A stretch of DNA of 64,000 bases from Nageia nagi (taxonomy: Eukaryota; Pinophyta): positions 14,570,001 through 14,634,000 of the forward strand of contig JBITNC010000001.1 in the NCBI GenBank assembly GCA_050084985.1, written 5' to 3'. The notes under the pieces are model-generated. The model was given only the letters and a program-made list of their open reading frames with translations, searched no databases and had not been told where the DNA came from. How positions within the stretch are numbered: position 1 is the first letter of the stretch; each line of letters opens with the position of its first letter. Shown one piece after another: positions 12,760 through 22,488 of the stretch. Both the position numbers and the translations under genes were made by a program.

Positions 12760-13043
12760 CCACACTCTATTCTTGTAGTTCTTCAAGTAATGATGTTTTG
12801 CATTGATCTAATTTCTAACTTGCTTGATGACCAATTCAAAATCACCATGGACATTTAGGCATCTGATGTCCATATTGATTACTTTAGATAACCCTAGAAA
12901 AAGGGATTTATATTCAATAGCATTATTTATACAATTCCATGTGAATTGGAAGGAGAATATTTTAGTAGTCTCCTTGGAAGATTTGAAGACCACTCATACT
13001 CCACATCCATGTCTACATAGGAAACCATAAAAATACATCATCC
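12760..13043 (-). pseudogene. RNase H-like domain between protease and RT
   Basis: The frame reads MYFYGFLCRHGCGVWVVF, a form of the RNase H opening with the first catalytic Asp replaced by Tyr. It continues FSFQFTWNCINNAIEYKSL (catalytic-type Glu) and NVHGDFELVIKQVRN (GDxELV, third acidic position). This is a second RNase H in addition to the one after RT. Tat-lineage elements are known to carry an extra, archaeal-type RNase H. Its placement before RT is noted here, and its exact class would need an alignment. After it, 12759-12191 holds the linker to RT with ILKKNYVELE-like remnants. Confidence 0.7.
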
Positions 13044-13053
13044 ATACCTCATG

Positions 13054-14022
13054 TTATTTATCAATAGTGATTGATATTGGTTGAAATTTCTCATATAGAT
13101 AATAATTTCCCATGCCAACATCTATGACCTGGTAATTTAGATCATTTGTTGAAAGAACTTTAGTTGTTAGTAGTGATTCCCTTAATGTGTCACTTTCAAA
13201 TATCTCCATTGGTTGTGGATAATTCATGCAGTTTAGTTTATTGATCCTCTTGAAATGGAAAGTTTTGGTGCCTTCATTCAAAATCTTTACTTGTTTGTTT
13301 TGGAAAGGATGCAAAAGATTACTACAGTCTAAAGCTAGGTACCCTCTCAATTTAGCAATAAATTCTTTGGAAAGACATATTCTAAATAGAGGTGGAAGAT
13401 CAACTATAATAATGTCTTAGATAACATGAATATCATGGAAGGCATTAAAAGTTTTTTGAACACCTTTAACAGTACCAACCACATCTGCTAAGGAAAAATC
13501 TAATTGTATGACATCATCAATACATGTTGTAATGTACAATTTCATTTCATCTATAATAGCTTTAAGGATAATAGTTATCATAGCTCTGATATCTATCATA
13601 TAGTTGTTCACTACCCAACCTTCTAGTCTCAAGGATAAATATAGAGATGGGGGTCTTGTTATACCTCTTAGAGCTAGAGGGACAACTTTAGACATAGCAT
13701 AGATAATATTCTCTTCTTTTGCCCTTTTTTTACTATTTATTAACTTTAAAGCTTCTTGTAGAAGATCTAATTGACTAGGTATCCTTAATGCATCAAACAT
13801 AGTCATCCTAGGAGTTTTCTTTAATTCTTCCACAATACTATATGGTGCATATGGGATGGACTTACTTGGTTCCACTTGCTGATGTGTTCTAAAATGTTGA
13901 GTAGCCTTTTGTTTATGATAATAAATGATGAAAGGATATCTCAACATATCGGGTCTTTCTTTCTTTGAGACTTCTTTTCTAGTTGCAATGGGGTTTATTT
14001 CACCTAGGGCATTAGTACCCAA
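13054..14022 (-). pseudogene. Retropepsin (protease) region of the Tat-like polyprotein
   Basis: The segment 14022-13417 is open for 201 codons and reads YSIVEELKKTPRMTMFDALR, then PPSLYLSLRLEGWVVNNYMI, then DIRAM. The last matches the retropepsin active-site strand, but D-I-R replaces the usual D-S/T-G, so the protease is dead. It continues in another frame at 13350-13054, through LRGYLALDCSNLLHPFQNK, towards the RNase H-like domain. The frame change is near 13410. Confidence 0.72.
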
Positions 14023-14030
14023 ATTTGATG

Positions 14031-15352
14031 GAATAGTACCTAAATTAAATGGGACATGATGGTATTGCTTTTAAGGCTAAGATAAGGGAGCCTTAGCTTT
14101 ATTAGGTTTAGGTTGGGCTTGAGTGGAAGCTCAATACTGCTGAGTGGCTTGAGGCTACTATGGAGCTACTAAAGAAGTTGCTCTAGTTTGAACATAATTT
14201 ACTTGTTCTCCAACATATCTCAAAATCCAAAAGTTGACCATTGTGAGATCAATAGTAGGATCTAAAGTAGGTTTTACCATCTGATTAGAATGTAACCTTA
14301 AATATTAATGTTGATACATCACACATGAATCTAGAAAATGAGGAGCAAAATATGATGGACACCATTTTGTAATGCCCAAAGTAGCTCTATCTATAGAACT
14401 AGTCATAACAACATTCTCAATTATTTTAGAAGGATTTAACTATTCTAGCTGGTTGACCTTGGGTTGGAATCTTAGTTTATATTGATTATTGCATCTTCTA
14501 TAATTAAAATCATGATTATATCTTTCTTGTAGAGTGAGCTTATTAGTTAGATTTTTGATAATTACCTCTAACTACCTTATTCTCTCCTCTTCTTGAGATT
14601 TAGGTTCAATGCTAGCACTTATGAATGCAAGAGTGGGTAATGCTAGTTGCTAATTTTGGACAATAGGTTTGGGAGGAGATGGTAAGGCCAAAACTCTAGG
14701 CTGACTTATTTGTGGAGCTCACTTGGGAGGTAAACTTGAAAATATAGGCATAATCATTTTAGGTTGCATTTTACTAGAGGACACCAGGGTATGTTCTATA
14801 ATTATTGCTATTTGGTAAACTTCTAAGAATGTATCTCCTAATATAACAATAAGAATATTATGGTTAATAAAAAAAAGATTTCCTCTAATACACTAGAGCT
14901 TGTGCATTTATTTGTCTAATCCTTGCTGGTATGGACTTCCATGTTCTTTCAAATCTAACATTGAAATCATCAATAGATTCATGAGGATGTCTCTTGATAC
15001 ATGATGTGAGGCTAAGTAACATGCTATCATCACCATTAATAAAAAATATTTTAATTAAATCTTAACACAACTCTCCCCATGAATTTATAAATTGGAGGGT
15101 AAGAGTATTGAACGACTCTATTGCTTTACCTTCAAAAGAGTGTGATAGTAGTCTAATCATCATAGTTTCATCAGTAATATAAAAATTTGAGGCTACTAGA
15201 GATACATATTGATAATGCTCATATGGAATCTTTTCAAAGCCATAATAATTTGGTAAAATGTTAAAAGCTATTTGAGGTATAGGTGGTGAATTAGTAGCTA
15301 CAACCAAAGGATGACTATTATTCCAAGTAGGAAAATCTACTAGTTGAGCCAT
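14031..15352 (-). pseudogene. Gag of the Tat-like element
   Basis: The N-terminal 96 codons (15352-15062) are open and start MAQLVDFPTWNN. They include IPYEHYQYVSLV and MMIRLLSHSFEGKAI, the retrotransposon-gag core. In the next frame come SIDDFNVRFERTWKSIP and INAQALVY (near 14980-14910). These align with DFNIRFQRTWTRVP and FQALMYYLRAF of the array Gag at 31920-33185, so both Gags belong to one lineage. The C-terminal part (14850-14031) is heavily broken. The nucleocapsid knuckle is not clear. Confidence 0.8.
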
Positions 15353-15696
15353 ACTTGGATAATGTATAGAAGATAAAAGATTTTTTGGTAATGAGTCAAA
15401 TACAATCTATAAATACATTACCCTTAAAGGGACCAAAGAATACATAACCCAAGAAATCTTTCACATAGTCTTCCTATCAGGAATTGATAGCTCTTGAAAC
15501 CTAGGTTATCTAAGGGAATTTCTAGCACTACTTCTAGTTAGTCTACATTCTAGAGGTGCTAAGGTTCAAAATATTGATTGGTGTGATAGCAAATTTGCCA
15601 ATAAGGTTACAATAACCTTATAATATTGAATAATTCAATTAATAACCCACTAGATGAGGCTATCAGGCCTAACAACAAATATGGAATTTAGCTCAT

Positions 15697-15718
15697 GTCC
15701 TATCGAGCATGCCAAAAA
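15697..15718 (-). promoter_or_regulatory. Primer-binding-site-like motif of the Tat-like element
   Basis: Minus strand TTTTTGGCATGCTCGATAGGAC lies about 14 nt inside the 5' LTR edge at 15732 (split: TTTT, then TGGCATGCTCGATAGGAC). It differs from the TGGCACGCCCGGTGGGAC of the 19-35 kb array mainly by C-to-T or G-to-A changes. The cognate tRNA was not identified. Confidence 0.6.
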
Positions 15719-15731
15719 TGGAACTAGTTAC

Positions 15732-17634
15732 TATTGATTGGTATAGTGTACCTCAAGGGTTTGGTCTATTTATGTTCTCCACTACTCATAATGGTAGGTT
15801 ACTTGAAAGAGAAAAAAGTGGTAGGGATGCACTCGTGTTGGTTTTTAGCTCAATATTCAATTTATAGGCTAGTTCCTATCTATATTCAAGGTCAAAAGTA
15901 ATAGGAAAGGAATAAAAAGATGAAAAGTTACAAGAAAGAGATAAGTAAATAAATAGTTAAAATAAGAAATTTACAACCTAGGTATTGCAGCATAGGTAGC
16001 AATCCATAGCCAAGATTAAGAATAGCAAACTATCTCACACTTGAGGTCTCATAATCACAATACATAGCCATAATTTGAAGAAAACATTTCACATATAACA
16101 TTCACAAAAGCAATAACAACCACTTTGTTGCAAGAGGAAAAAGCATTATCTATTTGTAGTATCATATGTGAATAGCTCTTACAAATTTGGGCAAATTTAC
16201 TAAAATGTCTGACCTTTTTTATTTCTAAAAACTAGCTATTTATACAACTTACCCCCCTCCTTAGGTGGTTGGGTTTCATTAATATACATAACTGCTAATA
16301 TTAAATGTAACAACTAAAATAACACTATTTACATAAATGCTACAACTATACTAGATTACATAGTGAATAAGTACTAATCAACATAACTATCTAAGAATTT
16401 GTAATTTTTGAACAACCATGTCCATAGAGCCATAATCCTTTTGACATGTCATTGACTACTCCTTCTTTGACCTTGTAGCTAATTGGAGATAGCACTATAT
16501 TTGATTAGAGATAGCACTATAGTGACTAAGTAATTATTTGATTGCATATTTATTGGTATGATTTGGTATTATGCTTTGTCAACTACTATTTGCTTCTCTA
16601 CAATCTTTATGATCTCTACTATAGATGTCAGTAATTAGAGTAATGGTGGTTGATAGACATTATGTTCACTTGGTTCAAGAAGAACTACCATTGTTATGTG
16701 GAAATGAGTCGATGTCGACACATTAATAGGTCTCAGGGTCAAACACTTAAGATAAAGTAGACTTGGGTGTTCCTTCTTATGCATTACTCTTACACTTGCT
16801 TGATAGGATTTATATTCTTCTTCTGAGCTTTGTTGATGATCTGGTTCTTCTAAGACCTATTGATTTTTGCTAAAAATCATGACATCATCTCTTAGAATTA
16901 GTGGGAACTGTTGATATTTTCACTCCTCTAGGACCCACTAATTTTCACCAAAAAATATGATATCATCGCTCAAAATTGATGGGTTATATTGATGTTTTGA
17001 TTTGTTGCTGGGACCTATTAATTTTCACCAAAAAATGTGACATCATATCTCAAAATCAAAAAATGTGACATCATCTCTTAAAATCAATGGGTACTATTGA
17101 TGTTCTAATTCTACCAAGACTTGTTGATTTTCACCAAAAATATGACATCATCTCTCAGAATTGGTGGGCTCTGTTGATGTTCTTCAAAAAAAATTGGCTC
17201 TAAATTTATGCAAGTCTTGGACACTTGTGTCATCAATTCTCGGAGATCCTAAGGCAATAAATATAATTATTGGATAGTCTTATATACATGAATCTTAGGT
17301 ATTTTTTAACAATTCTTTCAGGTACTTTGAAGAAGATGACATAACTCTCGAGTTCTCTTACCTCTCAAGTATTCTTATTCACATAATTCTTGAGTACTAA
17401 GAAAATAATATGACTCCTAGGTATTATTATATACATGACTCCTAACACTCTAAGGGGAAGTAATAAGAAGAGGAGGGATTAATAAAAATGAAATAATACA
17501 AAAACTTTCAAGTCTTAGAGACTCTAAGAGAACAATATCCCTCCCAAGCATTCTCATATATACAACTCTTAAGGACTAAACAATAAAGAATAATAGAATT
17601 ACCCCAATTTAGAATGTAATTCTAAAAGAATATA
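15732..17634 (-). repeat. 5' LTR of the Tat-like element
   Basis: This is the partner of 3402-5414. The terminal TG has decayed to TA (TATTGATTGG) and the far end to TATA. On the plus strand CTTCA follows at 17635, matching CTTTA before the other LTR. The internal 78-bp array is partly deleted here. Confidence 0.85.
16850..17195. repeat. 78-bp tandem array, 5' LTR copy, with one shortened unit
   Basis: Palindrome cores start at 16880 (TGACATCA), 16958 (TGATATCA, both CpG positions changed), 17038, 17066 and 17143 (TGACATCA). Spacings are 78, 80, 28 and 77. The 28-bp step shows a unit that lost about 50 bp. Confidence 0.8.
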
Positions 17635-18429
17635 CTTCATCTTTTCAATCACATTCTATTGCTTCTTATTTATTTTTCAAATATTTTTATCCTCATAATT
17701 TTATCATGTCTTCTTATTTCATCAAATAGTTTTCTTGTCTTTATCTTTCATTAAGATTTACAAATTTTCCTTATTAATCAAATGTCTCATGTCAAGGTTA
17801 GCTTTGTGTCTAGTTATTGCATCTCATAATAGTTGAATTTCATGAAAAAATTTAAAAATAAACAAGCAAGATCAACATATGAACAAGTATAAGAATCAAA
17901 ATTAGAATAAAGTGGATATAGTTTTAGTTGGGAGCAGTTTTAGTTTCAGCTAGGGGCAGTGTAAATTTTAGCTAAGGGTAGTACCAATTGTAGTTAGGGT
18001 AGAGTGAAAAGTAGAAATTTAGAGCTTAGAATCAAAAATAGGAAAAATTTAGTTATAGAAAATAGACCATGCATGTTGTTGTAGTATAATATTCACAACA
18101 TTAGCACCATGCAAATCAATTCAAAATTACCTATTCCAAGTGCATCCAAGTAAGTACAGGTATGGTATTTCATCTCAAACTTCATCACATTTTAGATATC
18201 TATGATATTTTGTACATTCATTTTGTGCAATATCTATATGAATACTCTAAAAATATAGCATGGTTTCTTCATGATTATCTTTCTAATACAATATATGTTC
18301 TACTCGTGATGTCTTTAAAAGCCATGACCATAAATATCAAAGTAATTCTACAAATATCATCAAAAATGAATTTTTCATCTTCTGAATAACTGATGAAGGC
18401 CATCTTCATCCACATTCTCAAGAAATAGA

Positions 18430-18612
18430 GAAACTCCTTTTTTGTGGGAGTATAAGCAACCTATGTATTCTTTGTCTGAAAACCCCTTTTTCTTGGGAGT
18501 ATAATTAACCTATGTGTCTTGGGTTTGGGCACCCCTTTTTCTTAGGAGTATAAGCAACCTACATGTTTTGGGTCTGAATACCCCTAGTTCTTTAGAGTAA
18601 AAAGTACCCACT
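18430..18612. repeat. About 51-bp tandem repeat, 3.5 copies
   Basis: The units read CCTTTTTCTTGGGAGTATAA, then GCAACCTATGTGT, then TTGGGTCTGAATACC. The last copy is truncated and more diverged (CTAGTTCTTTAGAGTAAAAAG). No ORF runs through it. Confidence 0.75.
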
Positions 18613-18630
18613 TACTTGGAACACAAGAAA

Positions 18631-18735
18631 ACTTTATATCATGTTATGTTATATTATGTTATATCATGTCATGTCATGTTATGTTATGTTATGTTGTGTT
18701 ATATCATGTTATGTTATGTATGTTAATGTTATGAT
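18631..18735. repeat. (ATGTT)n-type microsatellite
   Basis: About 100 bp of ATGTT/ATGTC/ATATC pentamers, imperfect, immediately after the 51-bp repeat. Confidence 0.85.
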
Positions 18736-19036
18736 ATCATTATTTCCTTTATTTTATGATTTCCATTTTATTATTTTATAATATTATATTCCTTTAAAAT
18801 ATATGATCTATGTAGGTATATTTCTTTCATATTTTGTGGGCTATATCTCACATTATATTTTTGTCTTGACTTTCCCATCTATAGAGCTTTCCTAAGGCAA
18901 TCCATTCATAAGGAGGTATGAATGAGGCAACAATTTGATGACATTAAAAAATATTTAGGGAAATGCTCTTTAAATTATATTGAAAGTTTTTTCTACACTT
19001 CTCTTTCATTCTATGGATTATACAAAGAGGGAAAAA

Positions 19037-19316
19037 TGTAGATGGCTAAAAATGGTTTACTATTTATTAATAAATTATATTTTAAAGTATCTATGCTATA
19101 TATTATTTAAATAATTTAAATATCTATAATATCATTGGTAATATGCTAATTAAATGTTAAACATATGTTAATTAATGCTAATATTTCTTAATCATTTTTA
19201 TATCTAAATTTATCTTGAGAATATCGTTAATATTGCATGTTATTCTATAATTCTATTGAAATGATTATGATTATTCTAAATTCTAATCTCAATCTCTCTC
19301 TTTTCCATATAGGTAT
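19037..19316 (+). repeat. Left part of an old LTR split by the array insertion
   Basis: It starts TGTAGATGGCTAAAAATGG after a polypurine tract and resembles the starts at 597 and 59137 (TGTRxAxxxCTAAAAAT). It breaks off at GGTAT (19312-19316), the target-site duplication. The other half resumes at 34841. Joined, the LTR is about 755 bp, close to the 689-bp copy at 59137-59825. Confidence 0.72.
19312..19316. other. Target-site duplication GGTAT, left copy
   Basis: Five bases abutting the TG of LTR 1. The identical GGTAT abuts the CA of LTR 3 at 34841-34845. Five bases is the usual duplication length for LTR retrotransposon integrases. Confidence 0.9.
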
Positions 19317-19487
19317 TGTTGATTGAGATTGTGTAATATGTGCGCCTAGAACAATCTTAACCAAAGTAGTTCACGAACAGACTGTGGGACGCAGCCTGAT
19401 CTCCGGAGAAGGCCGGTTCCTTATCCATTGGGTAGAGAAAAAGTAACAGGAAAGAGATGAAAAGAGTAGGGAGCGAGAGATTCAAGC

Positions 19488-19580
19488 AAAAGGATAGGGT
19501 AACAAGAAAGGAAGTAAAAGGATAGGGTAACGAGAGAGGAAGTAAAGGGATAGGGTAACGAGAGAGAAAGCAAAGGGGTA
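19488..19580. repeat. 28-bp repeat, three copies, in the R/U5 leader of LTR 1
   Basis: GGATAGGGTAAC starts at 19492, 19520 and 19548, exactly 28 bp apart, with purine-rich spacers (AAGAAAGGAAGTAAAA and variants). The same array is at about 26497-26589 and 33504-33596. Nearby, at 19602-19618, TTTCGCA-GTG-TGCGAAA is a perfect 7-bp stem with a 3-nt loop. Both would be transcribed in the element's leader. Confidence 0.85.
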
Positions 19581-19906
19581 GATCACTAGTTCAGCGCAGG
19601 CTTTCGCAGTGTGCGAAACCTTGGCCTGAATCTAGTGTCGCAGCCACAGAACAAGTTCTCACTCTCTGAATAGCTCCCCAGCTTCTACTCTACCATGTAG
19701 CAGACACAGTTATACTAGCAACCCGCAACTATTACTCAGGAAACAAGCTAAGCTGCCACAATGTAACCAAATTAAGAATAACAATTACGAGTGCTAGACA
19801 AGAAAGGTCAAGATGGTTTCATAGTACCGGACTGAAGCTACAGGTCTTCGAGAACAAATGAAAAGGGCAATACTAGGCTTCCGACCCCAGTTTCTCTTTA
19901 TTTTCA

Positions 19907-19916
19907 TATATTTATA
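19907..19916 (-). promoter_or_regulatory. LTR 1 TATA box (TATAAATATA)
   Basis: On the minus strand TATAAATATA lies about 910 bp into the LTR, after the U3 array. AATAAA follows at once (plus 19897-19902). The position divides U3 from R/U5 and agrees with minus-strand transcription of gag. Confidence 0.65.
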
Positions 19917-20199
19917 CTGTATTAATAACAGTTACAAGATTATAGAATAGAAACATTTACAAAACGGCCGCAAGATTCTGGCCTTCTTGAACTGACACCA
20001 CCTACATACGCCACTTGGCCGTCTGTTACAAAGTTGGGCGGATTGCAGACGATACGGTTCCTAGATGATTGCGCTCAGGCATCTTGCAGACTTACTCTCT
20101 TTCGGGATTTCTTAATTCTATGGCTCAGGCTCTTCAATCTTTCTTTGCGGGCCTATTTTCCTCCGGGACTCGGTTTCATTCACCAATGTTAATCTTGTT

Positions 20200-20760
20200 T
20201 CTTTCCCTGACGTCAGCTTCATATCTCCGGAATATTTCACTTTTCGGAGGGACTTGTGTTGATCTCATCGCCTCCGGGGACGGTTTCATTCACTAATGTT
20301 AATTTTGCCTTTTCTTGTGACGTCATCCTCGGACTTCCGGAATGATTCGCCTTCAAGGCTCCGGATACTGAATTACTCCTTCCTGATGTCATTTCTTCTG
20401 GACTCCGGTTTTCCTCAAAGCGTTAACTTCATTTTTCGCCATGACGTCAGCTTCATATTTTCGGAATGCATCACTCACTGGCTCCAGGTACTGGATTACT
20501 TCGCGCTGACATCACCTCCTCTGGGCTCCGGTTCCATTCAAAATGTGAACGTTGTTTCCCCGTGACGTCATTATTTCATTTCTCCGGGATGCTTTGTTTC
20601 CCGGAGAACTTATGCTGACTTTATCTTTTCCGGAACTTGGTTTTCACCCAAAAAATAATTATCTTATCCTCTGCACGTCTCCACTTTATTCCGGAAAACT
20701 TTACTCTGACTCCGGGCTGCTTTATCTGCTCCGGAAAAACTCCCGGAGATCTTCGAATGA
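20200..20760. repeat. U3 enhancer-like array, LTR 1: TGACGTCA and TCCGGA palindromes
   Basis: Diverged tandem units of about 50-66 bp. Palindrome cores start at 20208, 20318, 20442 and 20563 (TGACGTCA), 20384 (TGATGTCA) and 20507 (TGACATCA), with decayed TGATCTCA at 20260 and TGACTTTA near 20613. Most units also contain a TCCGGA/TCCGGG palindrome some 20-30 bp after the core; I count about fourteen CCGG in 600 bp. TGACGTCA is the binding palindrome of plant bZIP factors (C-box; TGA-type factors bind TGACG). The U3 position suggests inducible transcription, by inference. Confidence 0.85.
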
Positions 20761-20919
20761 ATCCGTAGAGGCAGGTAGAGTACACCGTGGCTTTACTTCA
20801 AGGATTTATTATGGAGGAATCTACATTATGGCGACTTCTGAGGGAAAATTTCGCCTTTATCAAAGAGGAATTTAGAACCCAAACCTTTATTTCCATGAAT
20901 CAAAAAATTGGACTTGCCT

Positions 20920-22191
20920 TCAGCTCTGTAGACTCAGGATTTGCTGGACTTTACTCCAGTCTGCTGGGATCCCGGAAAAATCTTTTAGCCTCGCATGAGC
21001 TAAGGCTGTATGGTTCAACACTTCGTAAGATACATTGGCATGTTTCCTCAATAATTGCTGTATGCGAAATCCACCGTTAGCCAAAGAATCAAAGAATTTT
21101 ACGAAATTGGTTTCGTCAAAGGAAACCAGGAGCGTATCGACATCATCAGTACTTTGAATCCTATTCTGTAGACTATTCAAAAACTCAGCCTCTGAGACAA
21201 GCGAGCCATCGCTTTTCCATAACTCTGGGATTCTGGACGCATTCAACCCTTATATCTCTGATTTCAGATTTTCCATTTCTTGCGTCCGACGCAGGACATT
21301 ACTCCGGATCTCCTGACAAACCCATTTACCCCTCACTGGGTAATCGATTGCTGACATGAGCTCCACTCGATCACCAATATTATATGACTGTAATTTTTCA
21401 TTTGAGAGGAAGTTCAGTCTTTTATTCGCTTGCTTTGCCTCTTCTGAAATAGGATTCAAAATACTTTCACATCTTGTGACCTCAGCTTCGAGCCTTTTGA
21501 GTTCTGATAAGCATGACTCCACATAGTCCCTTAGATGAATTAAGTCTTTGACTTCCTGCATCCTCAGCTCCCAAAATTTTCTTTTTGTATTTAACAGAAA
21601 AGATTTGTCTACTTTATTTGCATTCAGCTTTGCTTGGAGTTCCACCATGTTAGCGTTCAGACTGCTGATCTCCGCTACTCTGGCAGTTATTTCCGCATCT
21701 CTTTGAGCGATGATAGCATCCTTTTGGCCCAGCTTATCCGCTGTAGGAGCCATCGCTAAACTAGTCTTCAAAATTGATATATTATTCTCCGCAGCCTTCA
21801 GTTTTATTTTATTCGTGTCTAATTGCTGCTTCATGGCTTCATGGGCCTTTTGCAGCTTATGGTATTTGACCTCTAACTTGGTAAGTTCTGATATGTTGAG
21901 ATCGACAGCTGTTTGTAGGAGCTCGTTCTTATCACTCCTAGATATGCTGCGGGTGTCAATCTTCACCCGGGTGTTCATGGATGACAAATCACTTAGCCCT
22001 TCTTGTGGATCCTGGACAATAGCCATTTCCAGCACCTTATGCTTCGGATCCATGGATGTCCGGAACCTTACCGGATTTTCCGGAAGTGGAAGTTTTTTCG
22101 CTTGCTTCTGCATCCATGACTCCTGCCCTTGTTTCATCTGCTGATACCGCTGCATGATGCCATCCACGGATACCTGCTGCCCTGATATCAT
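20920..22191 (-). pseudogene. ORF2 C-terminal coiled-coil part, left unit
   Basis: 313 codons at 22191-21250 start MISGQQVSVDGIMQRYQQMK, followed after one in-frame TAA by 108 codons (21246-20920). It matches the right unit except that a Lys-Arg-Lys here (near 21590) is Lys-Glu-Lys there, from a shifted T run. The reading frame upstream of the Met stays open for about 20 codons (SSTDRSRFISGVERQIPF), suggesting the true protein started further upstream and was joined to the 636-codon part through the Pro/Ser linker at 22192-22488. Confidence 0.65.
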
Positions 22192-22488
22192 GATGAAGGG
22201 GATCTGGCGCTCAACTCCTGAGATGAAGCGGCTACGATCTGTTGAGCTGGTGTCACGGGACTAGCTTGGCTGGCCCCGGGGTTGCTGTTGCCGAAGGGTT
22301 AGCGGTAGGAAGTGTTGGGATAGATGAGGGAGCGGACGATGAAGGTGGAGAGGGTGGGGGTGATGAAGGTATTGTAATGATGCTTGTGAGGGGAGGAATT
22401 TGTAGAATGGGTGTAGGAAGAAGGGGGCTCTGCCGTTGGGTGGACGGTGGTGAAATGAGAGATGGTATGTGTGCAGCTGGAATAGCTG

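Larger units (their letters stand above)
3402..17634 (-). mobile_element. Decayed near-complete Ty3/gypsy element of Tat type
   Basis: The element is 14.2 kb and is read on the minus strand. LTRs lie at 3402-5414 and 15732-17634, flanked by CTTTA (3397-3401) and CTTCA (17635-17639), a target-site duplication with one mismatch. From right to left it contains a primer-binding-like site, gag, retropepsin, an RNase H-like domain, RT, RNase H, integrase, then a 3-kb extra ORF before the 3' LTR. RT motifs (WVANLVPVRKKSGEI, VDFRNLN, YIDDIIVFS) resemble Tat/Ogre-type elements. All ORFs carry stops and frameshifts, many of them TAG where Gln or Trp is expected. No intact protein can be made. Its gag and extra ORF are homologous to those of the array at 19-35 kb. 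Confidence 0.88.
17640..19036. other. AT-rich non-coding stretch ending in a polypurine tract
   Basis: I see no gene. It contains diverged CAGTTTTAG/GGGCAGT-type short repeats near 17930-18000 and the two repeats listed separately below. It ends ACAAAGAGGGAAAAA directly before the TGTAGATGGC LTR start at 19037, which looks like the polypurine tract of an old plus-strand LTR element. It is therefore probably that element's internal region. Confidence 0.45.
19317..20825 (-). repeat. LTR 1 of the array (3' LTR)
   Basis: 1,509 bp. On the plus strand it starts TGTTGATTGAG and ends GGAATCTACA. It is nearly identical to LTR 2, the only difference seen being GGGCTGC here versus GGCGC at 27723. In element orientation U3 is the right-hand part with the TGACGTCA/TCCGGA array. 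The TATA box is at 19907-19916, and the leader holds a 28-bp repeat and a hairpin. Confidence 0.93.

Noticed and set aside
20069-20875. Chain of plus-strand ORFs of 75, 89 and 107 codons in each LTR
   Set aside because: They overlap the U3 palindrome array, contain no known domain and repeat in all three LTRs; they are open by base composition.
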